A stretch of 64,000 nucleotides of DNA, taken from assembly GCA_021463165.1 (NCBI GenBank), contig JAJTWY010000002.1:291447-355446 (forward strand). The letters run 5' to 3'. The notes below the pieces were generated by a model that saw only the letters and a list, made by a program, of their open reading frames with translations, searched no databases and was not told the origin of the DNA. How positions within the stretch are numbered: the stretch's first letter is position 1; the number at the start of each line of letters is the position of its first letter. The stretch is from Pyrinomonadaceae bacterium. GTDB taxonomy: Bacteria; Acidobacteriota; Blastocatellia; Pyrinomonadales; Pyrinomonadaceae. Shown here one piece after another: positions 9,527-18,211 of this stretch. The position numbers were made by a program, and so were the translations under genes.

Positions 9527-9799
9527 TTATAGCTTTCCAAGCAGCATCAACGCGCCGATGACAATGAACGCGACTGCCACAATACGCTGGAGCCATTCCG
9601 TCGGCACCCATTGATTCAATATGCCGCCTCCGAGCACGCCGAGGGCAGTCACAACGATCAAGGCGAAGGCCGCGCCGAGAAACACCGAGATCTTCGATTC
9701 CGTGTTCGCGGACATGGTCATCACCGCAAGTTGTGTCTTGTCTCCAAGTTCAGCAAGGAAAAGCGTCAGAAATGCGGTTCCAAAAATCTTCCAGTCCAT
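9527..9799 (-). CDS. Single-repeat GDT1/TMEM165 (UPF0016) membrane protein
   Basis: The ATG at 9799 gives a 90-residue membrane protein with three hydrophobic segments and one family motif, 'FLAELGDKTQLA'. GDT1 family members are manganese/calcium/proton exchangers, usually with two inverted repeats each carrying ExGDK(T/S). Here only one repeat exists, so a homodimer or a partner encoded elsewhere would be needed. An upstream in-frame codon at 9850 adds a polar tail unlike the family and is rejected. Confidence 0.7.
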   Translation of the reverse strand: MDWKIFGTAFLTLFLAELGDKTQLAVMTMSANTESKISVFLGAAFALIVVTALGVLGGGILNQWVPTEWLQRIVAVAFIVIGALMLLGKL

Positions 9800-9943
9800 G
9801 GTCAATAATGTTACCGAACCTGTCGGCCGTTTTCGATAAACCGCTTGCATCTTTTTGAGAATTGGTTCAGAATTCGCTAAAAACCAGTTTCTGGCCTCCT
9901 GAATTCACTTTTGGCGAAAGGCCACGCGCGCCGTAGAGCATCT

Positions 9944-11746
9944 ATGTCAACCTCACTTTTTCGAACCAAATCGATCGCACAGATTCAGGCCGACGCGGCC
10001 GCCGGTCTCAGCGATCACTCACAGGAGAGCCTTCAGCCGGGGACGCTTCGTCGTACTCTGAGCGTTTTCGATCTAACGCTGATGGGGATCGCCGCTATCA
10101 TCGGTGCAGGGATCTTCGCAATGGTTGGCAAGGCGTCATTCAACGGCGGCCCGGCGGTCTCACTTCTCTTTGTCTTTACGGCATTCGCGTGCGGGTTCTC
10201 GGCCCTTTGCTACGCCGAGTTCGCTTCCCGGATACCGGTCGCCGGCTCGGCTTATACTTATGCCTACGCCTCAATGGGTGAATTCATCGCGTGGATCATC
10301 GGCTGGGACCTGATCGTCGAATACGCGATAGGCAATATCGCCGTCGCGATCTCGTGGAGCGACTATTTTACGGGCCTGCTCAAGGGCTATGGCATCGAGA
10401 TACCGCTTCACTTCACCATGGATTTCCTGACGGCGAAACGCGGTTTTGCGGCTGTTCAGGACGCTATGGCAAGCGGCGCGACCGTCGATGTGCTGACGAG
10501 AGCTTGTGAGGCAAAGGACGCCGTCGTCAGCTGCGGCCAGATCGACGGGTACACAGCTTGGGCGAATGCCCCTAAGCTCGGTTCCCTCCCGATCGTCGCT
10601 GACCTTCCCGCCCTTCTGATCACTCTAGTGATAACGGCGCTCGTCTTCATCGGCATCCGCGAATCAAAGTTCGCCTCGAACATAATGACCGTCCTCAAGG
10701 TCGGCATCATTCTGCTCGTGATCTTTCTCGGGCTCAACTATGTGAATCCATCGAACTGGTCGCCATTTGCCCCGAACGGCGTCGAGGGCGTCCTGAAGGG
10801 CGTCTCGGCAGTTTTCTTTGCTTATATCGGTTTTGACGCGCTCTCAACGACCGCTGAGGAATGCAGGAATCCCCGACGCGACCTCCCGCTCGCGATGATC
10901 TTCTCCCTCGTGATCTGTACGATCCTGTATATCGCTATCGCCCTCGTTTTGACCGGCATGGTCAGTTACACAAAGCTCGACGTAGGCGATCCTCTGGCCT
11001 TTGTCTTCGGTCCCGAAGGCGCCAATCTTCCGTGGGTCGCGGGTATCATCGCGGTAAGTGCTGTTATTGCTCTAGCGACCGTTTTCCTGGTATTCCAGAT
11101 CGGCCAGCCGCGACTCTGGATGGCGATGAGCCGCGACGGCCTTCTGCCAAAGATATTCTCGTCGATCCATCCACGATTCCACACGCCGTGGTTCGCGACC
11201 ATCATCACGGGCATCGTCGTCGCGATCCCCGCATTGTTTATGAACCTGACCGAAGTGACCGACCTCGCCAGCATCGGAACGCTGTTCGCCTTTGTGGTGG
11301 TCTGCGCAGGTGTATTGTTCAAGGATAAGGAATTCAGGGAAAGCGGTACGCGATATGTTCCCTATATCAATTCCCGGATACTGCTGCCGGTCTTACTTAT
11401 GCTCGTTCTCGCCGTGATCTACTATTTCAACCCCGGCTTTCTTGGTGATTTCTTCACGCTAACGCCCGCCGAAGGTGAATCGACCTTCGGCGCATTCTCG
11501 CACAAGATCCCGATGATATTCTTCATTATCGTCGCCGGCGTTCTGCTTGTTCTGAGCGTTGCAAAGAAACTGTCGCTGATCCCGATAATCGGGCTGCTTT
11601 CATGCCTGTATCTGATGACCGAACTTGGCGTAACGAACTGGCTGCGATTTGGCCTATGGCTGCTTGCCGGCCTTGTGATCTATGCCCTTTACGGTTACCG
11701 AAACAGCAAGCTCAGCACGGCTGAAACAGGCTCCAGCGAAGCATGA
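9944..11746 (+). CDS. APC-family amino acid permease
   Basis: The ATG at 9944 yields about 600 residues with 12 or more membrane segments and the APC-family opening 'GIAAIIGAGIFAMVGKAS'. The arrangement, with a loop of about 50 residues after the fourth segment and a C-terminal membrane extension, resembles cationic amino acid transporters (CAT type). 'FFAYIGFDALSTTAEECRNPRRDLP' is the conserved loop after the sixth to eighth segments. It would take up amino acids through the inner membrane. A TTG codon at 9911 is an alternative start but adds nothing typical. Confidence 0.85.
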   Translation: MSTSLFRTKSIAQIQADAAAGLSDHSQESLQPGTLRRTLSVFDLTLMGIAAIIGAGIFAMVGKASFNGGPAVSLLFVFTAFACGFSALCYAEFASRIPVAGSAYTYAYASMGEFIAWIIGWDLIVEYAIGNIAVAISWSDYFTGLLKGYGIEIPLHFTMDFLTAKRGFAAVQDAMASGATVDVLTRACEAKDAVVSCGQIDGYTAWANAPKLGSLPIVADLPALLITLVITALVFIGIRESKFASNIMTVLKVGIILLVIFLGLNYVNPSNWSPFAPNGVEGVLKGVSAVFFAYIGFDALSTTAEECRNPRRDLPLAMIFSLVICTILYIAIALVLTGMVSYTKLDVGDPLAFVFGPEGANLPWVAGIIAVSAVIALATVFLVFQIGQPRLWMAMSRDGLLPKIFSSIHPRFHTPWFATIITGIVVAIPALFMNLTEVTDLASIGTLFAFVVVCAGVLFKDKEFRESGTRYVPYINSRILLPVLLMLVLAVIYYFNPGFLGDFFTLTPAEGESTFGAFSHKIPMIFFIIVAGVLLVLSVAKKLSLIPIIGLLSCLYLMTELGVTNWLRFGLWLLAGLVIYALYGYRNSKLSTAETGSSEA

Positions 11747-11843
11747 CATTGATTTACAATTCTTTACACTATCGCTAAAACGATTTCGAGTATGATTGCG
11801 TCTTACAGACGGATATCAATCTAACTTTAAGGAGCTATTTTCA

Positions 11844-12416
11844 ATGAAAAGCAAACTCATCTTGACGGCAGTCCTACCGCTGCTCGTTCTAGCGATCTCG
11901 GCCTCGGCGCAGAAAGTTCCGGCCGATTTCAGCGGCACTTGGAATCTCGACACGGCCAAGGGCAACCTCGGTCCGCAGGGGGCATCGATCAAATCACAGA
12001 CGCTCACCATTAAGCAGGAAGGCAACAAGCTCACGGTTTCGACCAAGACCGAGCGGAATGCTCCGCCGGCGGATCCGTCCGGCGGCGGACGTCCCGGCTT
12101 CGGTGGCGGTGGTATGGGCGGTATGGGCGGAGGTGCCGGCGACCAGACTTACAACCTTGACGGCAAAGAAGTCAGCGCTGATCAGCCTGGACCGGGTGGA
12201 ATGACGGTTCCGGTGAAAACACTCGGAAAATGGGATGGCAGCAAAGCTGTTATTACCACGTCGCGTACGATGACCGGCCCGGATGGTACGACTAGCACCT
12301 CTACGACCAGGATCACCTACGAGCTTGGCGCCGACGGCAAGACGCTTACAGTGACCCGTGATTCGGAAAGCCCTCGCGGAAAATCCTCTACGACCAGCGT
12401 TTATGCGAAAGGATAA
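11844..12416 (+). CDS. Secreted protein with glycine-rich loop, unknown function
   Basis: The start at 11844 is set by AAGGAGC about 10 bases upstream and gives a signal peptide ending in 'SASAQ'. The 190-residue product begins its mature part with 'FSGTWNLDTAKG', a lipocalin-like opening seen in many acidobacterial secreted proteins. It has a low-complexity Gly/Met stretch at about residues 75-100, then beta-strand-rich sequence with 'TSRTMTGPDG' and 'YELGADGKTLTVTRDS'. No enzymatic motif is visible. It is followed by a rho-independent terminator. Confidence 0.65.
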   Translation: MKSKLILTAVLPLLVLAISASAQKVPADFSGTWNLDTAKGNLGPQGASIKSQTLTIKQEGNKLTVSTKTERNAPPADPSGGGRPGFGGGGMGGMGGGAGDQTYNLDGKEVSADQPGPGGMTVPVKTLGKWDGSKAVITTSRTMTGPDGTTSTSTTRITYELGADGKTLTVTRDSESPRGKSSTTSVYAKG

Positions 12417-12441
12417 GACATCCTCTTTTACGAGGTAATGG

Positions 12442-12468
12442 TGGCGGGTTTCATCACCCGCCATTTTT
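12442..12468 (+). terminator. Rho-independent terminator
   Basis: A 7-base-pair stem TGGCGGG/CCCGCCA with an 8-base loop is followed by five T. It lies 26 bases after the secreted protein gene and overlaps the end of the convergent DHH gene. Confidence 0.7.
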
Positions 12469-13426
12469 ATTCCGCAAACCTGAGTTCTTCGATTATCTCC
12501 CGCATATACCGCTTCCCGAGTTCAAGGTCTTCACGCCTCAGCGAGACCGCACCGACCACTGCATGGCCGCCGCCGCCGTACTTCTCACAGATCTCCGCAA
12601 TATTGTGGATGCGCGGACGCGGCGCCCATGGGTTTGAACCCACTGAGATCTTGGTCCGGAAATCGCTACGCGAAAGCGAGACGTTATAGGTCGTCTCGGG
12701 AAAGAAATAGTAAGGAATGAATTTGTTGTAACCCTCGATATCCGTATCCGTGAGGTCAAAACTGACCACGCCGCGTTCATAAGCAGAGCGCGCCTTGATC
12801 TTCTCGACGGTGTCCCAATGCCTTTCGAGGATCGGCCCGAGTTTGGCCTGTATCTCGTCGCTCGCGACGATCTCGTCGAGCGACTTTTCGGTCAACATCC
12901 GAATGATCTTTTCGACGAAAGCGGGATCTTTTTCGCCTTCGATGACCTGCATCAGCTTTAACGCCGACGACCGCAATTCGACGCATTGAGCAGGCGATTC
13001 GTATAGAGCTCCATCGATAATGTGTGCCCACTCGATAAGTTCAGCTAGCGATGGGTCCTCAAATCCAAAGTCATCTTTCGCAACGCGCGCGATGAACTCG
13101 GCGCACGACTTGCTCGTCGTGTCGAGAAACTTCTTCCCCGATGTGTCGTTCAGAAAATGCTGCTCGTCCTCATTCGAAAGAAATGCCGACTGGTGATGGT
13201 CGAACCACCAGGTTAAACGCTCATCTGGGCAATACTTAAAATCGACGATCGCATTTTCGTCGCCATCGAATTGCTCGCGGTCAAATGCATTCCCCGCACG
13301 ATGCATAGTCGGCGTATAGAAGATATCGGCATCGGCGTTGATCGTCGCACGGTAGAATTTGGTAAAGATGGCTGCCGACGAAACACCGTCGAAACAGTTG
13401 CCGTGGTAGAGGATTCGTAATTTCAT
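12467..13426 (-). CDS. DHH-family phosphoesterase
   Basis: The ATG at 13426 gives 319 residues starting 'MKLRILYHGNCFDGVSSAAI', the first metal-binding strand of DHH proteins. The 'WWFDHHQS' motif carries the DHH triad, and a C-terminal 'KYGGGGHAVVGA' is the substrate-binding GGGH motif of the DHHA1 domain. Relatives include RecJ-like exonucleases, nanoRNases and inorganic pyrophosphatases; the two-domain length fits a nanoRNase/oligonucleotide phosphoesterase best. The substrate is not determined by sequence. Confidence 0.75.
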   Translation of the reverse strand: MKLRILYHGNCFDGVSSAAIFTKFYRATINADADIFYTPTMHRAGNAFDREQFDGDENAIVDFKYCPDERLTWWFDHHQSAFLSNEDEQHFLNDTSGKKFLDTTSKSCAEFIARVAKDDFGFEDPSLAELIEWAHIIDGALYESPAQCVELRSSALKLMQVIEGEKDPAFVEKIIRMLTEKSLDEIVASDEIQAKLGPILERHWDTVEKIKARSAYERGVVSFDLTDTDIEGYNKFIPYYFFPETTYNVSLSRSDFRTKISVGSNPWAPRPRIHNIAEICEKYGGGGHAVVGAVSLRREDLELGKRYMREIIEELRFAE

Positions 13427-13552
13427 CAGTCCGGAAAGCCGCGTGCGGCAAAACATCTTAGGCTAGTGGAACGGTAAGATATAGTCAAGACGGTCGATCG
13501 CCAGTCATCGCTTTCGACGTGACAAACGCCTGCACCGGAGAAGATCGAAGAT

Positions 13553-13586
13553 GTTGAGCCGGCAGGCCGCGCGTCGGCGGCTCAAC
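13553..13586. other. GC-rich hairpin between two minus-strand genes
   Basis: A perfect 9-base inverted repeat GTTGAGCCG ... CGGCTCAAC with a 16-base loop sits between the dioxygenase gene and the DHH gene. No T-run follows on either strand, so it is either a weak terminator, an mRNA-stabilising hairpin or a protein site. Confidence 0.4.
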
Positions 13587-13603
13587 GGGGATGGAACGGC
13601 AGG

Positions 13604-14128
13604 CTAGACGGCCGTCTCGGGCGGCTCCATTATCGAGCCGCAGCATTGGCAGGTTCGAAGTTCCACCGAGCCGTAAAACTTCTTGAAGACCCCTTGAAAC
13701 TGCGTAGTAATATCACCAAGCTGGAAGAATTCCTCGAAGAGCTTGTCGTTGCAGTTCTCGCAAAACCACATCAGGCCGTCGAGTTCGCCTAACCGCCGCT
13801 TGCGCTCAATAACGAGGCCGATGGTATTGGCCCCTCGGACAGGATTGTGCGGAATACGTGGCGGAAGCAGGAACATATCGCCCTCGCGGATCAGAACCTC
13901 GACCGGCTTGCCGTCCTCCTGAACCAGAACCTTCACATCACCTTCAAGCTGATAGAAGAGCTCTTCGCCTTCTTCCCAATGATAATCCTTACGTGAATTG
14001 GGACCGCCAACGACCATTACGATAAAGTCCTCGTCTTGATAAACACACTGGTTCCCGACGGGCGGCTTAAGTAAATGCCGGTGGTCGTCGATCCATTGTT
14101 TGAAATTAAATGGCGCTCGCAACGTCAT
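13604..14128 (-). CDS. nbaC: 3-hydroxyanthranilate 3,4-dioxygenase
   Basis: The 174-residue cupin opens with 'FNFKQWIDDHRHLLKPPVGN', typical for this enzyme. It carries the iron ligands His and Glu in 'HWEEGEELFYQ' and a His in 'PPRIPHNPVR'. The bacterial rubredoxin-like second metal site is intact: CxxC in 'FCENCND' and CxxC in 'CQCCGS'. The enzyme opens the ring of 3-hydroxyanthranilate to 2-amino-3-carboxymuconate semialdehyde in tryptophan/kynurenine catabolism. Two candidate downstream enzymes lie on the same strand at 17649 and 21672, but unrelated genes separate them. Confidence 0.9.
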   Translation of the reverse strand: MTLRAPFNFKQWIDDHRHLLKPPVGNQCVYQDEDFIVMVVGGPNSRKDYHWEEGEELFYQLEGDVKVLVQEDGKPVEVLIREGDMFLLPPRIPHNPVRGANTIGLVIERKRRLGELDGLMWFCENCNDKLFEEFFQLGDITTQFQGVFKKFYGSVELRTCQCCGSIMEPPETAV

Positions 14129-14223
14129 ATGTGATATAACCCTTTCCTATCGAATTTACCATACCGGAGCTGTTTTTTCGTTCGGACGAACTGCTAGGCC
14201 TTTCCAGTAAGGAGGAAACTCAG

Positions 14224-15285
14224 ATGAACATTGACGAAAACAAACTGAATGAACTACTTGGAAAATTTGTCGGCGACCTCGGAGCCGCGCTCCACGCCGG
14301 ATCTATCGTGATCGGTGAAAAACTCGGCCTCTACAAAGCGTTGGCCCGGGCGGACGAAACGATGACCGCTGCCGAACTCGCCGAACGGACGGGGACAAAC
14401 GAACGTTACGTTCGAGAATGGCTTAATGCAAATGCAGCAGGCGGTTATGTAAACTATGATGCCGCGAAAGACGCGTACTACCTGACGCCCGAACAGGCTT
14501 TTATCCTAACGAGTGATGAAAGCCCTGTTTACGCTCCCGGGGCATTCGTTCTTGCCGCGGCCGCGCTAAAAGCCGTCCCGAAACTGGTCGAAAGGTTCAA
14601 AACGGGCGACGGGCTCGGCTGGCACGAACACGATGCCGATCTTTTTTGCGGGACCGAGCTTTTCTTCCGCCCCGGCTACAATGCGCATCTGATCGGCTCG
14701 TGGATCCCGTCCCTCGAAGGCGCCGAAGAGAAACTCCAACACGGCGCCAAGGTGGCCGACGTCGGGTGTGGGCTCGGTGCATCGACCATCATAATGGCAA
14801 AGGCCTATCCCAACTCCGAATTCGTCGGATTCGACTATCACGAGAAGTCGATCGATCAGGCTCGTGCGCGGGCTGCGACAGCAAACGCCGGCAACAATCT
14901 GCGTTTCGAGGTCAGCGCTTCGAAGGATTTTCCGGGTTCGGATTATGATCTGGTCACTTTTTTCGACTGCCTGCACGACATGGGCGATCCGGTCGGCGCG
15001 GCCAAGCACGTGAGGCAGTCGCTAAAAGAAGACGGATCATGGATGATCGTCGAGCCGTTTGCGAACGACATGTATGCCGAAAATCACAATCCTGTTGGCC
15101 GGGTTTACTATTCGGCCTCGACGATGATATGCACACCGGCGTCACGGTCGCAGGAGGTCGGGCTCGGACTGGGGGCGCAAGCGGGAGAAAAGCGGATCCG
15201 TGAGGTTGCGGAAGCCGGTGGATTTTCGCGATTCCGCCGCGCGAGCGAGACCCCGTTCAACCTCATCCTCGAAGCGAGGCCATAA
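14224..15285 (+). CDS. Class I SAM-dependent methyltransferase with winged-helix N-terminus
   Basis: A strong ribosome-binding site (AAGGAGG) precedes the ATG. Residues 1-100 form a winged-helix region like that of O-methyltransferases ('TAAELAERTGTNERYVREWL'). Residues from about 177 form a Rossmann fold with SAM motif 'VADVGCGLGAST', followed by 'GFDYHEKSIDQAR' and 'DLVTFFDCLHDMGDP'. Proteins of this layout methylate small molecules, but no substrate can be named. It diverges from the dioxygenase gene. Confidence 0.75.
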   Translation: MNIDENKLNELLGKFVGDLGAALHAGSIVIGEKLGLYKALARADETMTAAELAERTGTNERYVREWLNANAAGGYVNYDAAKDAYYLTPEQAFILTSDESPVYAPGAFVLAAAALKAVPKLVERFKTGDGLGWHEHDADLFCGTELFFRPGYNAHLIGSWIPSLEGAEEKLQHGAKVADVGCGLGASTIIMAKAYPNSEFVGFDYHEKSIDQARARAATANAGNNLRFEVSASKDFPGSDYDLVTFFDCLHDMGDPVGAAKHVRQSLKEDGSWMIVEPFANDMYAENHNPVGRVYYSASTMICTPASRSQEVGLGLGAQAGEKRIREVAEAGGFSRFRRASETPFNLILEARP

Positions 15286-15286
15286 A

Positions 15287-15814
15287 CTAAAGAGCGGAGA
15301 GCGTTTCAACAGTCCGCCAGTTTCGTGCGGTTACTGAGATCTTCAGCTTCTTTTCGAACTGCCCGCGTCCGAGATAACTATCGGCCACGCCCATCGGCAG
15401 GTGACAATAGATCTCGCGTCCGACAACGACAAACCGCTCGTCCGCCGGAGCTCTCTCGGCCAGCCACTGTTCGTCCGCAGGATCGAGGGGCGATGCGAGG
15501 AATAGGACGTGCATCTCCTTGTGGCTTTCAAATTGTCCGTCGAAGGGGTTGTTCCCAAGAATGTCCTTGATGCCGGCCTGCTCACGCACCATAACCGTAA
15601 CCTTCTTCCCGACGTTGGCTTCGATCGCTTCTTCGATCTTCGAGACCAGCTTCTGTTCGTCCTTCTTGGGTGTATCGAAGGCCAGATTTCCGCTGTTTAT
15701 ATAGGTCGCGACGTTTTTGAACCCGAGCGATTCGAACATCTTCTTCAGTTCGGACATTTTGATCATCGTGTTGCCGCCAACATTGATCCCGCGAAGTAAA
15801 GCTATATAACGCAT
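15287..15814 (-). CDS. DUF1697 family protein
   Basis: The ATG at 15814, preceded by GGAGGATC, gives 175 residues starting 'MRYIALLRGINVGG', the hallmark of DUF1697. 'LGFKNVATYINSGNLAF' follows as expected. The family is common in bacteria, small and cytoplasmic, with no proven function. An in-frame start at 15883 would add an arginine-rich tail with no family support. Confidence 0.8.
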   Translation of the reverse strand: MRYIALLRGINVGGNTMIKMSELKKMFESLGFKNVATYINSGNLAFDTPKKDEQKLVSKIEEAIEANVGKKVTVMVREQAGIKDILGNNPFDGQFESHKEMHVLFLASPLDPADEQWLAERAPADERFVVVGREIYCHLPMGVADSYLGRGQFEKKLKISVTARNWRTVETLSAL

Positions 15815-15902
15815 TAGATCCTCCCCGGCTGATACACGAAAGAGCGCCGGAATATCATCTTTCCGGCGGCGACTTTCGTGCATTCTCGCGGTTCACACCC
15901 TC

Positions 15903-16979
15903 TCAGGCATTTTTCATGTCGATGACAAAGCGGTATCGAACGTCGGCCTTGATCGTCCTGTCGTATGCGGTTTCGATGTAGTCCGGTTTTATCACCTCGA
16001 CCTCAGACCTGATGCCGTTTTCGGCGCAGAAATCAAGCATCTCCTGCGTCTCAGGAATGCCGCCGATGAGCGACCCGGAAAGGGTTTTGTTACCAAATAT
16101 CAGTGCCAACGCGTGGATCTGATTCGGGCTCGGCGGTACACCAACAACGACCATTGCCCCGCCGACACCGAGCAGTGCCAGATATTGATTCACGTCATGA
16201 TCTGCGGAAACAGTATCAAGGATCATATTGAAGGTACCCGCCAATGGGGTCAGATTTGCAGGATCGCTCGAAACAACAAAGTGATCGGCGCCCAGCGATC
16301 TCACATCGGCCTCTTTCGAGGGCGACGTACTAAAGATGGTAACCTCGGCCCCCATGGCTCTTGCGATCTTAACCCCCATGTGGCCAAGGCCCCCCAGTCC
16401 GACGATGCCAACTTTCTGCCCCGGGCCGACCTTGAACCGTTTCAAGGGCGAATAGGTCGTAATGCCGGCACAAAGAAGCGGCGCAACGCCCGAGAGATCA
16501 CCGTCGGCCTTGACCTTAAGGGCGTAGTTCTCGTCAATGACATATTTATCCGAATAGCCGCCGTATGTCTTGGTCACACGATCCATTTCAGTGCCGTTAT
16601 AGGTATAGGCGGCCATTTTTACGCAGAACTGCTCGTGCCCATTCCGGCAATTTACACACTCACGGCACGAGTCAATAAAGCAGCCGATACCTGCAATGTC
16701 GCCCACCTTGAATTTCGTCACGGCATCGCCGACCTGCGAAACGCGCCCGACGATCTCATGGCCCGGCACTAGCGGATAGTTGGTCGGCATTGAGTCTTTC
16801 CATTCATTCCTGGCCTGATGAATGTCCGAATGGCATATCCCCGCGTATTCGATCTCGATCAAAATATCGTTAGCCCCGACCGCACGGCGAGTAAATTCGA
16901 AAGGTTCGAACCCCCCTTCTTCACTATGTGTGGCAAAGCCGCGCGTCGCGACCGCCTTTGATTCTTCTGGTGTCATCAT
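15903..16979 (-). CDS. Zinc-dependent NAD(P) alcohol dehydrogenase (CAD/YahK type)
   Basis: The 358-residue medium-chain dehydrogenase has 'YAGICHSDIHQARNEW' and 'PLVPGHEIVG' with the catalytic zinc ligands, 'CRECVNCRNGHEQFC' as the four-cysteine structural zinc site, and 'GIVGLGGLGHMGVKIARAMG' as the nucleotide-binding loop. This matches the cinnamyl-alcohol-dehydrogenase-like YahK/AdhC group that reduces aldehydes with NADPH. A 39-base vestige of a second copy of the gene's 3' end lies just upstream (17023-17061). Confidence 0.9.
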   Translation of the reverse strand: MMTPEESKAVATRGFATHSEEGGFEPFEFTRRAVGANDILIEIEYAGICHSDIHQARNEWKDSMPTNYPLVPGHEIVGRVSQVGDAVTKFKVGDIAGIGCFIDSCRECVNCRNGHEQFCVKMAAYTYNGTEMDRVTKTYGGYSDKYVIDENYALKVKADGDLSGVAPLLCAGITTYSPLKRFKVGPGQKVGIVGLGGLGHMGVKIARAMGAEVTIFSTSPSKEADVRSLGADHFVVSSDPANLTPLAGTFNMILDTVSADHDVNQYLALLGVGGAMVVVGVPPSPNQIHALALIFGNKTLSGSLIGGIPETQEMLDFCAENGIRSEVEVIKPDYIETAYDRTIKADVRYRFVIDMKNA

Positions 16980-17022
16980 TGCTCCTTTTTCTGTTCTGGA
17001 TCGTAGCCGGACCGCTCACTGA

Positions 17023-17061
17023 CCTGTGTCGGACATCCGCCTTGATCGCCCTGTCGTATGC
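17023..17061 (-). pseudogene. Remnant of a duplicated alcohol dehydrogenase 3' end
   Basis: Read on the minus strand this stretch encodes A-Y-D-R-A-I-K-A-D-V-R-H-R, nearly the same as A-Y-D-R-T-I-K-A-D-V-R-Y-R near the C-terminus of the adjacent dehydrogenase. The DNA matches over most of its length. It has no start, and the sequence on both sides is unrelated, so it looks like the scar of a tandem duplication that was deleted. Confidence 0.6.
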
Positions 17062-17094
17062 TTGATCGATCCCGCCTGCGTGGATCTACGTATC

Positions 17095-17643
17095 CTATTC
17101 AGTATTTTTCAGGTCTTTCGACATTCGGACACACGTTATTGTGATTCCGTTGCCGACCGGCACTTCGACGTGTTCGGAGCCGGTATACCCCTTCGCTGCG
17201 TATAAAGGCACTCCCGGCATTGTGGACATCATCTCGGCCACGGAGAATCCATTTTCCAAGATCTCTCTTTCACACATCTCGAGCAGGGCCGTGCCAACTC
17301 CTCTCCTTGCTGCTCGCGGATGGACAAAGAACGCCCGGATCTTGGCCGCCTCCGTTTTTGGGTCGAGCAGTTCCGGATCACGGCTCTCTGCATAAATACT
17401 CGCACCGTAGAGCGTTTTCCTCATGCTCCATCCGCCGCAGCCGGCCAGTTCACCATCGATCTCAGCCACAAAGTAAGTTCCGTCCGCGATCAGGTCGGTA
17501 TCGATGCCAAATACCGTCGAGATCGAAAGATCGATCTGCTGCTGATTGTAGAAATCGGGTGCAAGTCCCCGAACTGAATCGCGAATTAGCTCAGCCAACT
17601 GCTCAGCGTCCGCATCGGTCGCCTTTCGTATCGAGATCGCCAT
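17095..17643 (-). CDS. GNAT family N-acetyltransferase
   Basis: The 182-residue protein opens 'ISIRKATDADAEQLAELI', the usual first strand and helix of GNAT enzymes. The acetyl-CoA-binding segment is 'IRAFFVHPRAARRGVGTALL' (motif A, RxxGxGxxL-like). The acceptor cannot be predicted. It starts 5 bases after the stop of the RidA gene, so the two are almost certainly cotranscribed. Confidence 0.8.
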   Translation of the reverse strand: MAISIRKATDADAEQLAELIRDSVRGLAPDFYNQQQIDLSISTVFGIDTDLIADGTYFVAEIDGELAGCGGWSMRKTLYGASIYAESRDPELLDPKTEAAKIRAFFVHPRAARRGVGTALLEMCEREILENGFSVAEMMSTMPGVPLYAAKGYTGSEHVEVPVGNGITITCVRMSKDLKNTE

Positions 17644-17648
17644 TGCCT

Positions 17649-18065
17649 TCAGTCCAAAGTAGCGATGACCTTCAATTCGATGGCTATGGGCGTCGGCAGC
17701 GAACTGATCTCAACGGTCGTCCGACAGGGCCGATTGTCCGCAAAATATTCTGCGTAAACCCGATTATAGATCGCAAAATCGTCTTTCATATTTGTCAGAA
17801 AAACTGTGACATCAACGATATTCTCCCATGACGACCCCGCATCCTCAACGATGTATCTGACGTTCTGGAATACCGATCGACACTGCGTTTCGATATCGTA
17901 CGAGACGATCTGACCAGACTGATCCAATTCAACGCCCGGGATATCCTTTGAGCCGCGCTGACGCGGGCCGACACCCGAAAGAAAAAGCAGATTCCCGACA
18001 CGCCGGGCATGCGGATATAGCCCAACTGGTTCGGGAGCCCTGGAAGATTCCGTTATTTCAGACAC
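17649..18065 (-). CDS. RidA family protein, probable 2-aminomuconate deaminase
   Basis: The 138-residue protein has the RidA/YjgF fold: 'YPHARRVGNLLFLSGVGP', 'QCRSVFQNVRYIVEDAGSSWENIVDVTVFLTNM' in parts, and the C-terminal 'EISSLPTPIAIELKVIA'. RidA proteins deaminate reactive enamines/imines. The 'GPRQRGSKDIPGV' loop resembles that of bacterial 2-aminomuconate deaminases, and a hydroxyanthranilate dioxygenase and a matching aldehyde dehydrogenase are nearby, so this step of kynurenine degradation is the best guess. General RidA activity is the alternative. Confidence 0.7.
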   Translation of the reverse strand: MSEITESSRAPEPVGLYPHARRVGNLLFLSGVGPRQRGSKDIPGVELDQSGQIVSYDIETQCRSVFQNVRYIVEDAGSSWENIVDVTVFLTNMKDDFAIYNRVYAEYFADNRPCRTTVEISSLPTPIAIELKVIATLD

Positions 18066-18211
18066 ATACGGATTTTACAACCTGGCCGCGAATCGGAAAA
18101 GCGATGATCGGAGAAACACACCATGGAATAATATTGATGATAAAGTACATTAAGAATGTGGGAAAAGAGGTTGAGGCGGATCAGCCGGCCATTAAGAGAG
18201 GTCATATTGAA

